Shown here one piece after another: positions 1-10,610 of a stretch of DNA of 64,000 nucleotides. The translations under genes and the position numbers were made by a program. The notes under the pieces were generated by a model that saw nothing but the letters and a program-made list of their open reading frames with translations, had not been told where the DNA came from and ran no database searches. Positions within the stretch are counted from its first letter, which is position 1. Each line of letters starts with the position of its first letter. The stretch is from Cellvibrionaceae bacterium (GTDB lineage: Bacteria > Pseudomonadota > Gammaproteobacteria > Pseudomonadales > Cellvibrionaceae), in contig JAOXRT010000146.1 of the NCBI GenBank assembly GCA_025800365.1, positions 1 to 64,000 of the forward strand. Reading direction: 5' to 3'.

Positions 1-1160
1 AAGGTTTGATCCGCTGCAGCCAGTTCCGCCCAGCGTATATTTTCTTGATTGTTTTTTAGGTGCCCGGTAATAAAACGAACCGACTGAGCATAGTCACGAT
101 GGGTTAAAGGAATACCTGCATAGCTGGCGCAGCCCGATGCCGCGGTAATGCCAGGAACCACCTCAAAACTCACGCCCATTTCGGCCAAGGTTTCCAGCTC
201 TTCACCGCCGCGCCCAAAAATAAAAGGATCGCCACCTTTTAAACGCAAAACCCTTTTGCCCTCCAAGGCAAGTTTTGCCAACAACTGATTAATATCTTCT
301 TGAGGTACAGAGTGATCATCACGTCGTTTACCGACATAAATCCTTTCAGCATCACGGCGCAGCAATTCCATTACGGCGGGTGACACTAGGCGATCATAAA
401 GCACAACATCAGCCTGTTGCATTAATCGCAACGCCTTTAGGGTTAATAATTCTGGATCACCAGGGCCCGCACCGACAAGATAGACTTCACCCTTAGCTGA
501 ATAATCACCCGTGATATTTTCCAAGGCATCATCAATTAACTGTCGCGTTGCATCAAAATCATTCTTTACCGCAGCTTGTTGCGCAGGCCCTTCCACTAAC
601 CATTGCCAGAATCGTAATCGCTGGGTTTCATCGCTTATTTTGCTCTTTATCTTATCGCGGTAGCCACCTAAAAGATCCGCAAATCGGCCCAAATTTGCTG
701 GCAGTGACTGTTCAAGCTGGCGCCTGATTTGGCGCCCTAGCACTGGCGCTTTTGCTGCGGTAGAAATAGCGATGGTGATTGGCGATCGATCCACGATAGC
801 AGGTGTAGTAATACTGCAGAGTTCTGGCTGATCGACCACATTTAATGGAATATTCAGCTGCTGACAAAGTTTTGCTATGTCTTCATGTAATACTGGGCTA
901 TCTGTTGCCGCGATAACAAATACGCTACTGGCCAGTAGATGCTGATCACTCTCACTATTAAAAGGACGTTCATGGTAAGTGACCTGAGACGAATGCTCAT
1001 TGACTAGCTCACGAGTTTCGCGGTGTAAATCAGGTGAGATTAAATCAATGACAACGGGCGTTTTTAATAGCAGGCGTAGTTTGCGGGCAGCGACTGCGCC
1101 GCCGCCGACTAATAAACATCGACGGCCACGCATATCGTGATAAAGAGGAAAGTAATCCAT
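1..1160 (-). CDS. cysG: Siroheme synthase CysG, 3' end cut by window edge
   Basis: The gene makes siroheme from uroporphyrinogen III. Its N-terminal half is the precorrin-2 dehydrogenase/sirohydrochlorin ferrochelatase, and its C-terminal half is the SAM-dependent uroporphyrinogen methyltransferase. About 386 codons are visible out of roughly 460 usual, and the reading frame is open through base 1. The N-terminus (MDYFPLYHDMRGRRCLLVGG) carries the NAD-binding Rossmann GGG motif, followed by ISTAAKAPVLGRQIR. The methyltransferase begins near residue 190 with YLVGAGPGDPELLTLKA, then YDRLVSPAVM and the SAM-binding RLKGGDPFIFGRGGEE. It lies 13 bases downstream of serS on the same strand, as in Pseudomonas, and is probably co-transcribed with it. 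The siroheme product serves sulfite and nitrite reductases, none of which is in view. Confidence 0.95.
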   Translation of the reverse strand, partial: MDYFPLYHDMRGRRCLLVGGGAVAARKLRLLLKTPVVIDLISPDLHRETRELVNEHSSQVTYHERPFNSESDQHLLASSVFVIAATDSPVLHEDIAKLCQQLNIPLNVVDQPELCSITTPAIVDRSPITIAISTAAKAPVLGRQIRRQLEQSLPANLGRFADLLGGYRDKIKSKISDETQRLRFWQWLVEGPAQQAAVKNDFDATRQLIDDALENITGDYSAKGEVYLVGAGPGDPELLTLKALRLMQQADVVLYDRLVSPAVMELLRRDAERIYVGKRRDDHSVPQEDINQLLAKLALEGKRVLRLKGGDPFIFGRGGEELETLAEMGVSFEVVPGITAASGCASYAGIPLTHRDYAQSVRFITGHLKNNQENIRWAELAAADQT

Positions 1161-1173
1161 TTTAGCTGCAGCT

Positions 1174-2508
<1,335 letters not shown>

Positions 2509-2511
2509 TTA

Positions 2512-2538
2512 TTTAACAATACTAGAAGTATTGTTAAA
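2512..2538. repeat. 12-bp inverted repeat between crcB and serS
   Basis: A perfect AT-rich palindrome: arm TTTAACAATACT, a 3-base loop, and arm AGTATTGTTAAA. It sits 58 bases upstream of the serS start. No T tract follows it on the minus strand, so it is a poor intrinsic terminator. It could be an operator or a weak hairpin separating crcB from serS. The symmetry is seen; the role is unknown. Confidence 0.6.
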
Positions 2539-2546
2539 CAACGTTT

Positions 2547-2927
2547 CTAAACTACTCTCATAGCTAGCTGTGCACCCACAAAGACACACAGCAGGCTTCC
2601 CAATACATTCAACAGAACATAACTTATCGCTAAGCCATGATCTTGATTTTGCCAGAGACTTAAAGCCTCTAAGGAAAACGTAGAAAAGGTGGTAAACGCG
2701 CCTAAAAAGCCCGCCATCAGCACATTACGCCACTGGGGGTTAAACCACTGCTCTTCTACGATCAGTACATATAAAAAACCCATTAATGCTGAGCCTAAAA
2801 GATTTACGAATATCGTCGCCAAAGGTAATCGACCGGCTACCGGCATTAACCAATAATTGGCAACGGCATAACGACATAAAGCGCCTAAGCTACCGCCTGC
2901 TGCTACCGCTACCCACTGACTGATCAT
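2547..2927 (-). CDS. crcB: Fluoride ion exporter CrcB/Fluc
   Basis: A small inner-membrane fluoride channel of the Fluc/CrcB family, which works as an antiparallel dimer and lets F- leave the cell. The protein of about 126 residues has four hydrophobic segments and the family motifs GGSLGALCRY near the start, NLLGSALMGFLY, and GFLGAFTTFSTFSLE, whose Phe and Thr residues line the pore. A TTG start six codons upstream (2945) is possible, but the ATG at 2927 gives the usual MISxW-type N-terminus. It is 69 bases downstream of rarA. I saw no fluoride riboswitch in that short gap, so fluoride control would have to come from elsewhere or be absent. Confidence 0.93.
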   Translation of the reverse strand: MISQWVAVAAGGSLGALCRYAVANYWLMPVAGRLPLATIFVNLLGSALMGFLYVLIVEEQWFNPQWRNVLMAGFLGAFTTFSTFSLEALSLWQNQDHGLAISYVLLNVLGSLLCVFVGAQLAMRVV

Positions 2928-2996
2928 ATTCCTAAAAGCACTCAATTAATCATTTAAGCTTGCGCGCATTGTTTTACAACGGCTTTCACTGTTGCT

Positions 2997-4340
2997 TTAG
3001 TCCTGCTGCTCGGCCCAATAGGCTTCATCACGCTCGCGTAGGCGCTGGAGCTTTTGGGCAATTTTAATCTCTAAACCCCGATTTACCGGCTCATAGTATC
3101 GACTAGCGGCCATTTCTTCAGGTAAATACTGCTCTCCTGCTGCATAACCATCTTCTTCGTTATGGGCATAACGGTATTCGGCACCGTAATCCATATCCTT
3201 CATCATGCTGGTTGGCGCATTGCGCAAATGCATAGGGACGTCATAACTGGGTGAGCTGGCCACATCGGCGCGGGCGCGCTTGTAGGCATTATACACGGCA
3301 TTGCTTTTTGGTGCTGCGGCTAAATACACAATGGCCTGAGCTATAGCCAACTCCCCTTCTGGGCTTCCCAAGCGCTCTTGCACCTCCCAAGCATCTAAAG
3401 CTAATCGCAAGCCTCTTGGATCGGCATTGCCGATATCTTCAGAGGCCATACGCACCACACGGCGTGCGATATACAGAGGGTCGCAACCACCATCGAGCAT
3501 TCTAGCGAACCAATACAAGGAGCCGTCAACACTGGAGCCCCGCACCGACTTGTGTAAGGCAGAGATCTGCTCATAAAACAAATCACCGCCCTTATCAAAG
3601 CGTCGGGCCTCATTGAGCAACACTTGTTCCAGCACCGATTGATCAATTATCAGCCCAGCTTCCGATTCCAAGGCAATATCGCTAGCAATCTCTAAAAGGT
3701 TTAGGGCACGGCGCACATCACCATCAGCGGCTTGCGCCAGTGTCATCAGCTGCTCTTCAGCGATGGAGATATTGAGCTTAGCTAAGCCTCTTGCCTCATC
3801 GCTCAATGCGCGACTGAGAGCTTGGAAGATTTCTTCAGGCGCAAGGCTTTTGAGAACATATACCCGACTTCTCGATAGTAGAGCGTTGTTTAACTCAAAA
3901 GATGGGTTTTCAGTGGTAGCACCAATAAAGATGACCGTACCATCTTCTACAAAAGGCAGAAAAGCATCTTGCTGGGCTTTGTTGAAGCGGTGTACTTCGT
4001 CGACAAAAAGAATGGTTTTACGGCCGGAACTAGCCGCCACTTGCTTGGCCTTTTCTATGGCATTGCGAATATCTTTGACGCCAGCCAAAACCGCCGACAA
4101 GGTTTCAAAGTGTGCGTCATTCAGCTCGGCCAGCATTTTGGCCAAAGTAGTCTTGCCGACACCAGGCGGTCCCCACAAGACCATGGAGTGGAGATTGTTA
4201 CGCTCTATAGCTTCTCTAATAGGTTTTCCAGGCGCCAGCAAATGGCCCTGACCCACATAATCATCCAAGCACAGCGGGCGCATTCGCGCCGCCAAAGGCC
4301 CATAAGCCTCCTGATCACGAGAGAATAGATCATCCTTCAT
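2997..4340 (-). CDS. rarA: Replication-associated recombination protein RarA (MgsA)
   Basis: RarA is a clamp-loader-like AAA+ ATPase that acts at stalled replication forks. Using the ATG at 4340 it is 447 residues. Visible motifs are VGQGHLLAPGKP, Walker A GPPGVGKTTL, Walker B ILFVDEVHRFNKAQQD, the sensor GATTENPSF, and the arginine-finger region ALLSRSRVY. The C-terminal part (ALHKSVRGSSVDGSLYWFAR, DYGAEYRYAH) is typical of the RarA/MgsA tetramerisation region. A TTG 12 codons upstream keeps the frame open, but the ATG matches the family N-terminus MKDDLFS. That ATG lies inside the end of lolA (11-base overlap), so lolA and rarA are translationally linked. Confidence 0.96.
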   Translation of the reverse strand: MKDDLFSRDQEAYGPLAARMRPLCLDDYVGQGHLLAPGKPIREAIERNNLHSMVLWGPPGVGKTTLAKMLAELNDAHFETLSAVLAGVKDIRNAIEKAKQVAASSGRKTILFVDEVHRFNKAQQDAFLPFVEDGTVIFIGATTENPSFELNNALLSRSRVYVLKSLAPEEIFQALSRALSDEARGLAKLNISIAEEQLMTLAQAADGDVRRALNLLEIASDIALESEAGLIIDQSVLEQVLLNEARRFDKGGDLFYEQISALHKSVRGSSVDGSLYWFARMLDGGCDPLYIARRVVRMASEDIGNADPRGLRLALDAWEVQERLGSPEGELAIAQAIVYLAAAPKSNAVYNAYKRARADVASSPSYDVPMHLRNAPTSMMKDMDYGAEYRYAHNEEDGYAAGEQYLPEEMAASRYYEPVNRGLEIKIAQKLQRLRERDEAYWAEQQD

Positions 4341-4965
4341 CGATAATATCGGTACCTTGTGGCGCCTCGAATTCAAATACTGCGGGGTCTATAGCTTGAT
4401 TAACATCGATATCCAAGAGTCGAATTTCAGTCTTCTGACCAAGACTGTCTAACACGCTTATTTCTACCGGCACTTCAGCTACAAACTTAATATCCATACT
4501 GACAAAGTTGCTCGATACAGATTTAGGCAGCAATCGAAATGTATCCTCGCTTTTACTGACCTGATACGCCTCGGCAATGGATAAATCAGGGCTACTCAGT
4601 ATAAATAGCGGTGTTTGTTTTTCCGAATCTGTCAAACGACGGCGATTCAGCTGCTCCAAATCTGGGTCATATAGTAGCAAGGAGTCTTTATCGCCAATAA
4701 GCAGCTGGGCGAAAGGCTCTTTGGTTTCCCAGCGGTATTGCCCATTTTTACTTAGGGCAAAATCCCCGGCGCTTTCCTGTAACAATTCACCATCATCAGC
4801 CATCAAAGTTTGCTGAAATTTACCCTGCAAACTGCTAATGGCTCGCAGGCGGTCGGCGAGCTCATCAGCTGGATTAGTGTTCGACAAACTTTCTCCAGCG
4901 GTGGTCGTACTCAAAAAGAAAAGGCTGAATAAAAAAGCAATGATTACGGCAAATTGTTTGTTCAT
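4330..4965 (-). CDS. lolA: Outer-membrane lipoprotein carrier protein LolA
   Basis: LolA is a periplasmic chaperone that takes lipoproteins released by LolCDE and hands them to LolB at the outer membrane. The 211-residue precursor begins with a clear Sec signal peptide (MNKQFAVIIAFLFSLFFLS, cleavage near TTAG). The mature part has family features: LRAISSLQGKFQQTL, GQYRWETKEPFAQLLIGD and LYDPDLEQL. A GGAAG Shine-Dalgarno precedes the ATG. It lies between ftsK and rarA and overlaps rarA by 11 bases, the arrangement known in Pseudomonas and many gammaproteobacteria. Confidence 0.95.
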   Translation of the reverse strand: MNKQFAVIIAFLFSLFFLSTTTAGESLSNTNPADELADRLRAISSLQGKFQQTLMADDGELLQESAGDFALSKNGQYRWETKEPFAQLLIGDKDSLLLYDPDLEQLNRRRLTDSEKQTPLFILSSPDLSIAEAYQVSKSEDTFRLLPKSVSSNFVSMDIKFVAEVPVEISVLDSLGQKTEIRLLDIDVNQAIDPAVFEFEAPQGTDIIDEG

Positions 4966-5022
4966 TGTTATCTTCCAAGCGTCTTAATAAGTCGCTCTAT
5001 TGTCAGTAACTTTGGTTAACGA

Positions 5023-5045
5023 GACATGAATCATAAATTCATGTC
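5023..5045. repeat. 9-bp inverted repeat just after ftsK
   Basis: A perfect hairpin (GACATGAAT, 5-base loop, ATTCATGTC) begins two bases after the ftsK stop codon and lies about 60 bases before lolA. It lacks a following T run on the minus strand, so it may stabilise the ftsK 3' end or weakly attenuate read-through into lolA. It is a sequence observation only. Confidence 0.45.
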
Positions 5046-5046
5046 C

Positions 5047-7464
5047 TTAGTGCTTTGGTGGAGGCGGAGCCAATACCTCGCGACTGCCATTATGCCCTGC
5101 AGCACTAATAACCCCCGCAGCCTCCATGGTTTCGATCAGTCGCGCTGCACGGTTATAGCCAATGCGTAATTTACGCTGAACCGAAGAGATAGAAGCTTTG
5201 CGCGACTCAGTGACAAAAGCTACCGCTTCATCATACAAGGCATCGGACTCATCTGCGCCGCCCTCTTCGCCTTCGGTGGCTAAGCCAGGAACCGGAATTT
5301 CATTCGTGCTTTCATCCACAACACCGTCGATATAAGCAGGCTCACCACGGCGCTTCCAATCCGATACAATTTTATGCACTTCATGATCATCGACAAACGC
5401 CCCATGCACACGCGTAGGAACGCTCGTGCCCGGTGGCAAGTACAACATATCACCATGACCCAAAAGCTGCTCTGCACCGCCTTGATCAAGAATGGTACGT
5501 GAATCGATCTTCGAAGATACCTGGAAGGCCATGCGAGAAGGAACGTTAGCTTTAATCAATCCAGTAATAACATCAACAGATGGTCGCTGTGTTGCCAGGA
5601 CCAGATGAATACCGGCGGCACGTGCTTTCTGCGCAATACGCGCAATCAATTGCTCAACCTTTTTACCAACGATCATCATCATGTCAGCAAATTCATCGAT
5701 CACAATTACAATCGCTGGCAAAGGCTCAAGCGTGGGAGCTGGGGCCTGTTCATGGCCAGCTTCAAAATTCTCTTCAGGTACCCACAGTGGATCTGGCATC
5801 GGCTCACCCGCTTTAATGGCTTCTTCAACTTTGCGATTAAAGCCTGCCAGGTTTCTAACACCAACGGCAGCCATTAGTTTATAACGGCGCTCCATTTCAC
5901 CAACACTCCAACGTAAACCATTGGAGGCATCGTTCATATCGGTAATAACGGGAGTCAACAAATGCGGGATACCTTCATAAATTGAAAGCTCCAACATCTT
6001 AGGGTCGACCAAGATTAAGCGAACCTCTTTGGGGGTAGATTTGTAAAGCAAACTCAATAGCATTACGTTTACACCCACCGATTTACCAGAACCGGTTGTA
6101 CCCGCTACCAGCAAGTGAGGCATTTTAGCGATGTCGGCCACCACCGCCTGACCTGAAATATCATGACCAAGCGCAACCGTTAAAGGTGAACGAGAATCTT
6201 CATAGGCAGGCGCTTCTAGCACTTCTCGCAAACGAACCATTTCTCGATGCTCATTGGGTATTTCGATACCCACTACGGATTTGCCTGGAATAACTTCGAC
6301 GACTCGCACACTGATAACCGCCAAAGAACGAGCCAGGTCTTTAGCCAAATTGGTAATGCGGCTGGCTTTCACACCAGGTGCAGGTTGTAATTCAAAGCGA
6401 GTAACTACTGGCCCAGGTAAAACCGAAACTACCTCGGCAACAATATTAAAATCTTTCAGTTTTAGCTCAAGCAAACGCGACAAGGCTTCTAAGTTTTCTT
6501 TTGAATAACCCTTGTCACTTTGCGGATCAGCTGGGTCTAATAGATTGAGAGGTGGAAGCTCGCCACTGACAGGGGCATCGAATAGTGGCACCTGCCGTTC
6601 TTTTTCTACACGCTTGCTGACAGGCTTAGCTTTTTTAACGGGCTCGCTAATAATAGGCGGAACTCTCTCCGCTTCCACTTTAATGCTTTCAGCCACCGCT
6701 TGGCGTCTTTTTTCAACAACCTCTTCAACCTGTTGTTGCTGAATTCGGTTTTCCTGCCAGTGCTGATATTTTTCCTGAGCTCTGCGATAGGCTTTTATGG
6801 TTAAACGTCCAGTTTCATCCATAACCCCTAGCCATGAAATATCGGCATAAATGGTCATACCAAAAAGAAAAATCGCCACCATTAGCAAAGTAGCACCGAC
6901 AAAACCAAAAGCTGCTAGGGCTGATCCAGAAACAGAAGCACCTAGTATCCCACCATTAGAAAATGGCAAAGCCGATAATTCCGATGCAAAGTTCAGTGCA
7001 GCGATGCCAGTTCCACCGGCCATTACCAAAGCCAAGCCCACACTGCGCAGTGCTAACAACACCCAGTCAAAGTTACGCTGTTTGTCTTTAAGAATTTTCC
7101 AAATGCGGTATAAGAGCAGCATCGGGAAGACGTAAGCGATATATCCAAACAAGGTGAAAAACACATCCGCCAACCAAGCACCTGTTGGGCCACCAGTATT
7201 GCTGATTTCATCACCAAGCCCGGTGCGAGACCAACCTGGATCGGCTGGGCTATAGGAAAACAAGGACAGTAACAAAAAGGCACAAAGCAAAATCAGCCCG
7301 ATTAAAGCGCCTTCTCTTAACAGTCTAAATAAACGCTGCTGAGCATCAATTGCATCATTGCTGGAATTTTGATCACTACGCTGTGCGGCTTTTGTCAAAA
7401 CGGTCTTCCAATAGTTAAATCCAAAGCAGGATTGTATATTTGAACAGTAGTTTATGGAAGCCAC
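5047..7464 (-). CDS. ftsK: DNA translocase FtsK
   Basis: FtsK is a septal DNA pump that clears the chromosome from the closing septum and activates XerCD at dif. Four membrane segments lie at about 54-74, 102-122, 133-155 and 185-207. A short charged linker (220-320) follows, then the RecA-like motor with Walker A GTTGSGKS (455-462) and Walker [11 protein letters not shown] (585-594), and the C-terminal gamma winged helix ([20 protein letters not shown]). At 805 residues it has a short linker compared with E. coli FtsK. The start is uncertain: 7464 is a GTG, while a TTG at 7398 has GGAAGA at good spacing and gives a more usual N-terminus. It is divergent from trxB and upstream of lolA. Confidence 0.96.
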   Translation of the reverse strand: MASINYCSNIQSCFGFNYWKTVLTKAAQRSDQNSSNDAIDAQQRLFRLLREGALIGLILLCAFLLLSLFSYSPADPGWSRTGLGDEISNTGGPTGAWLADVFFTLFGYIAYVFPMLLLYRIWKILKDKQRNFDWVLLALRSVGLALVMAGGTGIAALNFASELSALPFSNGGILGASVSGSALAAFGFVGATLLMVAIFLFGMTIYADISWLGVMDETGRLTIKAYRRAQEKYQHWQENRIQQQQVEEVVEKRRQAVAESIKVEAERVPPIISEPVKKAKPVSKRVEKERQVPLFDAPVSGELPPLNLLDPADPQSDKGYSKENLEALSRLLELKLKDFNIVAEVVSVLPGPVVTRFELQPAPGVKASRITNLAKDLARSLAVISVRVVEVIPGKSVVGIEIPNEHREMVRLREVLEAPAYEDSRSPLTVALGHDISGQAVVADIAKMPHLLVAGTTGSGKSVGVNVMLLSLLYKSTPKEVRLILVDPKMLELSIYEGIPHLLTPVITDMNDASNGLRWSVGEMERRYKLMAAVGVRNLAGFNRKVEEAIKAGEPMPDPLWVPEENFEAGHEQAPAPTLEPLPAIVIVIDEFADMMMIVGKKVEQLIARIAQKARAAGIHLVLATQRPSVDVITGLIKANVPSRMAFQVSSKIDSRTILDQGGAEQLLGHGDMLYLPPGTSVPTRVHGAFVDDHEVHKIVSDWKRRGEPAYIDGVVDESTNEIPVPGLATEGEEGGADESDALYDEAVAFVTESRKASISSVQRKLRIGYNRAARLIETMEAAGVISAAGHNGSREVLAPPPPKH

Positions 7465-7550
7465 CCAACATTAAGCGAGTAGAAGCTTAATCCGCCACAA
7501 AGCACTACTTTAGATAGCGCCATACTATCTTTATGATTTGCGATTTCTAT

Positions 7551-7580
7551 TTGGCCTTCCTTCCCTTAAGCCGCTATGAT
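7551..7580 (+). promoter_or_regulatory. Possible sigma-70 promoter for trxB
   Basis: TTGGCC, an 18-base spacer and TATGAT lie 61 bases upstream of the trxB ATG, in the divergent ftsK/trxB gap. The -10 match is good and the -35 partial. Assignment is by inspection only. Confidence 0.4.
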
Positions 7581-7613
7581 TAGCGCTTTTTACTCAGCGC
7601 CAATTTGGCCTGA

Positions 7614-8588
<975 letters not shown>

Positions 8589-8595
8589 TCCAACA

Positions 8596-9303
8596 GTGAT
8601 CGAGCTTCCTTGGCTGCTGCCCGGCAGCAGCCAGTTCCCCCCTACCAGCCAAGCACTTGAAGACCCCAACGGCTTGTTAGCCGCTGGCGGCGAACTGGAC
8701 CCAGACACTCTCTTAGCGGCTTACCGGCAAGGTATCTTCCCTTGGTTCGACGATAGCCAGCCTATTCTATGGTGGTCCCCCTCACCTAGAGCCGTCATCA
8801 TTCCTGGCGAAGAACATATTTCGCGAAGCTTACGTAAGCATATCCGCCGAAGCGGACAGGAGATACGTTTTAATACCGCATTTAGTGAAGTTATGGAGCA
8901 TTGCGCTGCCCCACGGGCCGAAGACGAAGGCACCTGGATTACCGAAGAGATGCTTGATGCCTATCTACAATTACATGAGCTGGGCCATGCCCACAGTGTC
9001 GAGACCTGGCACGAAGGCAGCTTGGTTGGCGGTCTATATGGATTGCGTATTGGTTCGGTGTTTTTTGGTGAATCGATGTTTAGCCGGCAAAGTAACGCCT
9101 CTAAGTTTGCTTTTGCCAGTCTGTGCCAGATATCAAAGGCCATGGGCATCGAGCTAATTGATTGCCAGGTCAGCAACTCACACCTCGAGAGCTTAGGTAG
9201 CGTGGAACTCGAACGTAGCGATTTTGAAACCCGCTTGGCCACGCTAGTTAACCGCCCGACAAGCTCAGATTTCCCCAAGGGCCTCCACTTGTCCGAATTT
9301 TGA
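8596..9303 (+). CDS. aat: Leucyl/phenylalanyl-tRNA--protein transferase
   Basis: Aat transfers Leu or Phe from aminoacyl-tRNA to the N-terminus of proteins starting with Arg or Lys (and Met in some cases). This makes a primary N-degron read by ClpS/ClpA. The protein is 235 residues with a GTG start 7 bases after trxB. Family motifs are PNGLLAAGGELDPDTLLAAY, GIFPWFDDSQPILWWSPSPRA and GLYGLRIGSVFFGESMFSR. The ClpS and ClpA genes that use its products lie 2-5 kb downstream. Confidence 0.96.
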   Translation: MIELPWLLPGSSQFPPTSQALEDPNGLLAAGGELDPDTLLAAYRQGIFPWFDDSQPILWWSPSPRAVIIPGEEHISRSLRKHIRRSGQEIRFNTAFSEVMEHCAAPRAEDEGTWITEEMLDAYLQLHELGHAHSVETWHEGSLVGGLYGLRIGSVFFGESMFSRQSNASKFAFASLCQISKAMGIELIDCQVSNSHLESLGSVELERSDFETRLATLVNRPTSSDFPKGLHLSEF

Positions 9304-9401
9304 CACTTTTACCAAACAGAGTGACGAACTGTCAGATTCTTGGTTGGGTTGACCGCAGCACTGTGGTTAAATGAGGGCAAGTTTGAGGTTAACAAAGCTT
9401 T

Positions 9402-10112
9402 ATGTCAGAGATACGCTTATACGCCACACCACCGCATCAATGCAGTTATTTGCAGGATAAAACCGCGACTACTGTTTTTGTAGACCCTGATGCAACCTTA
9501 GATGTGGACTCTTATCAACGTCTATCAGAATTCGGCTTTCGACGCAGTGGCAACCACTTTTACCGCCCCAACTGTGACGACTGCCAGGCCTGCGTCTCTG
9601 TGCGTATACCCGTACACCAATTTACCCCTAATCGAGGTCAGAAACGTTGCCTAAAGCGCAATAGCGACCTAAGCATGAAGGTTCTTAATCGCCTCAGTCT
9701 AGAGCGTCACTACCCTCTTTATCAGCGTTACATAGAGCAGCGCCACAGAGGTGGCGATATGTATCCTCCATCACGCTCACAATTTGTTAGTTTTCTGGCC
9801 AGCGGACACCCCAGTACTCGCTTCTACGAGTTCAGCGACTCAAGTGGCAAGGTTGTTGCTGTAGCGGTTAGCGACGAGCTGGATGACCATATTTCTGCGG
9901 TATACACTTTTTTCGACCCAGAGCTAGAGCAACGTAGCCTTGGTCGATTCTGCATCCTTAGCCAAATCGAGCGCTGCAAAGAGTTAGGCCTACGCTACTT
10001 ATACCTCGGCTATTGGGTAGAGGATTGTAGAAAAATGAACTACAAAACCGATTACCAGCCCCTAGAATTACTCGACGAAGATGGCTGGCAAGCGTTAAAT
10101 CTTGACGAATAG
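9402..10112 (+). CDS. bpt: Aspartate/glutamate leucyltransferase Bpt (Ate family)
   Basis: A bacterial member of the arginyltransferase (ATE) family. Bacterial Bpt enzymes move Leu from Leu-tRNA to N-terminal Asp or Glu, marking proteins for ClpSAP. The 236-residue protein has the ATE N-terminal cysteine signature (CSYLQDKTATTVFVDP, then RPNCDDCQACVSVRIPV). The C-terminal GNAT-like fold has RHRGGDMYPPSRSQF, SAVYTFFDP and YLYLGYWVEDCRKMNYK. It sits between aat and infA. The 98-base gap after aat may hold its own promoter, but I could not place one. Confidence 0.94.
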   Translation: MSEIRLYATPPHQCSYLQDKTATTVFVDPDATLDVDSYQRLSEFGFRRSGNHFYRPNCDDCQACVSVRIPVHQFTPNRGQKRCLKRNSDLSMKVLNRLSLERHYPLYQRYIEQRHRGGDMYPPSRSQFVSFLASGHPSTRFYEFSDSSGKVVAVAVSDELDDHISAVYTFFDPELEQRSLGRFCILSQIERCKELGLRYLYLGYWVEDCRKMNYKTDYQPLELLDEDGWQALNLDE

Positions 10113-10133
10113 CCCCTTAAACTCAATAAGCTC

Positions 10134-10162
10134 TTGGATAATCCCGCGTTTTAGTGCAAAAT
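10134..10162 (+). promoter_or_regulatory. Possible sigma-70 promoter for infA
   Basis: TTGGAT, a 17-base spacer and CAAAAT are followed by a GC-rich discriminator (GCCGCC), about 70 bases before infA. A GC-rich discriminator is known to favour stringent (ppGpp) control of translation genes. The match is by eye. Confidence 0.4.
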
Positions 10163-10229
10163 GCCGCCTTCTTTTTTAGGGGCTCTTGCCTACTAGCCCA
10201 TCGTTTGAAGAGATCGAGGAAAAGGCCGA

Positions 10230-10448
10230 ATGGCAAAAGAAGACAATATTGAGTTAGAAGGTACCGTCATTGATACCCTGCCCAACACCACCTTTCGTGT
10301 TGAGCTAGAAAACGGGCACGTGGTTACCGCACATATTTCAGGTAAAATGCGTAAAAACTACATCCGCATTTTGACCGGCGATAAGGTAAAAGTTGAACTT
10401 ACCCCATACGATTTAAGCAAAGGCCGTATTACCTACCGAGCTCGCTAA
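10230..10448 (+). CDS. infA: Translation initiation factor IF-1
   Basis: IF-1 is a 72-residue single OB-fold protein that binds the 30S A site during initiation. The sequence is canonical: [20 protein letters not shown], then [20 protein letters not shown] and the basic [20 protein letters not shown] with RITYRAR at the end. It is the last gene of the trxB-aat-bpt-infA run and is followed at once by a strong terminator. The infA-clpA neighbourhood is shared with Pseudomonas and enterobacteria. Confidence 0.98.
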   Translation: MAKEDNIELEGTVIDTLPNTTFRVELENGHVVTAHISGKMRKNYIRILTGDKVKVELTPYDLSKGRITYRAR

Positions 10449-10453
10449 TCGAA

Positions 10454-10500
10454 CGCCCATAAAAAACTCCAGCCTTCCAGCTGGAGTTTTTTTATGGGCG
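10454..10500. terminator. Rho-independent terminator, bidirectional in form
   Basis: ACTCCAGC, a 6-base loop and GCTGGAGT are flanked by an A run and a T run. Beyond these the outer arms CGCCCAT and ATGGGCG also pair. The symmetric A/T runs would end transcription of infA (plus) and of clpA (minus, whose stop is 111 bases away). Confidence 0.9.
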
Positions 10501-10610
10501 TAATTTTTAAAACATTGAGTAACGTTACGCTCGATTAAAGCGCACAATCAATAAAAATTAAAGCCGGAAGCAAAAACAATGCAGCCCAGCTTTATATTTC
10601 TCAATCAGAT

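Noticed and set aside
2928-2996. Fluoride riboswitch before crcB.
   Set aside because: The gap is too short and lacks the conserved aptamer segments.
3763-4251. A 162-codon plus-strand frame inside rarA.
   Set aside because: It is an antisense shadow of a conserved gene whose own frame carries all RarA motifs.
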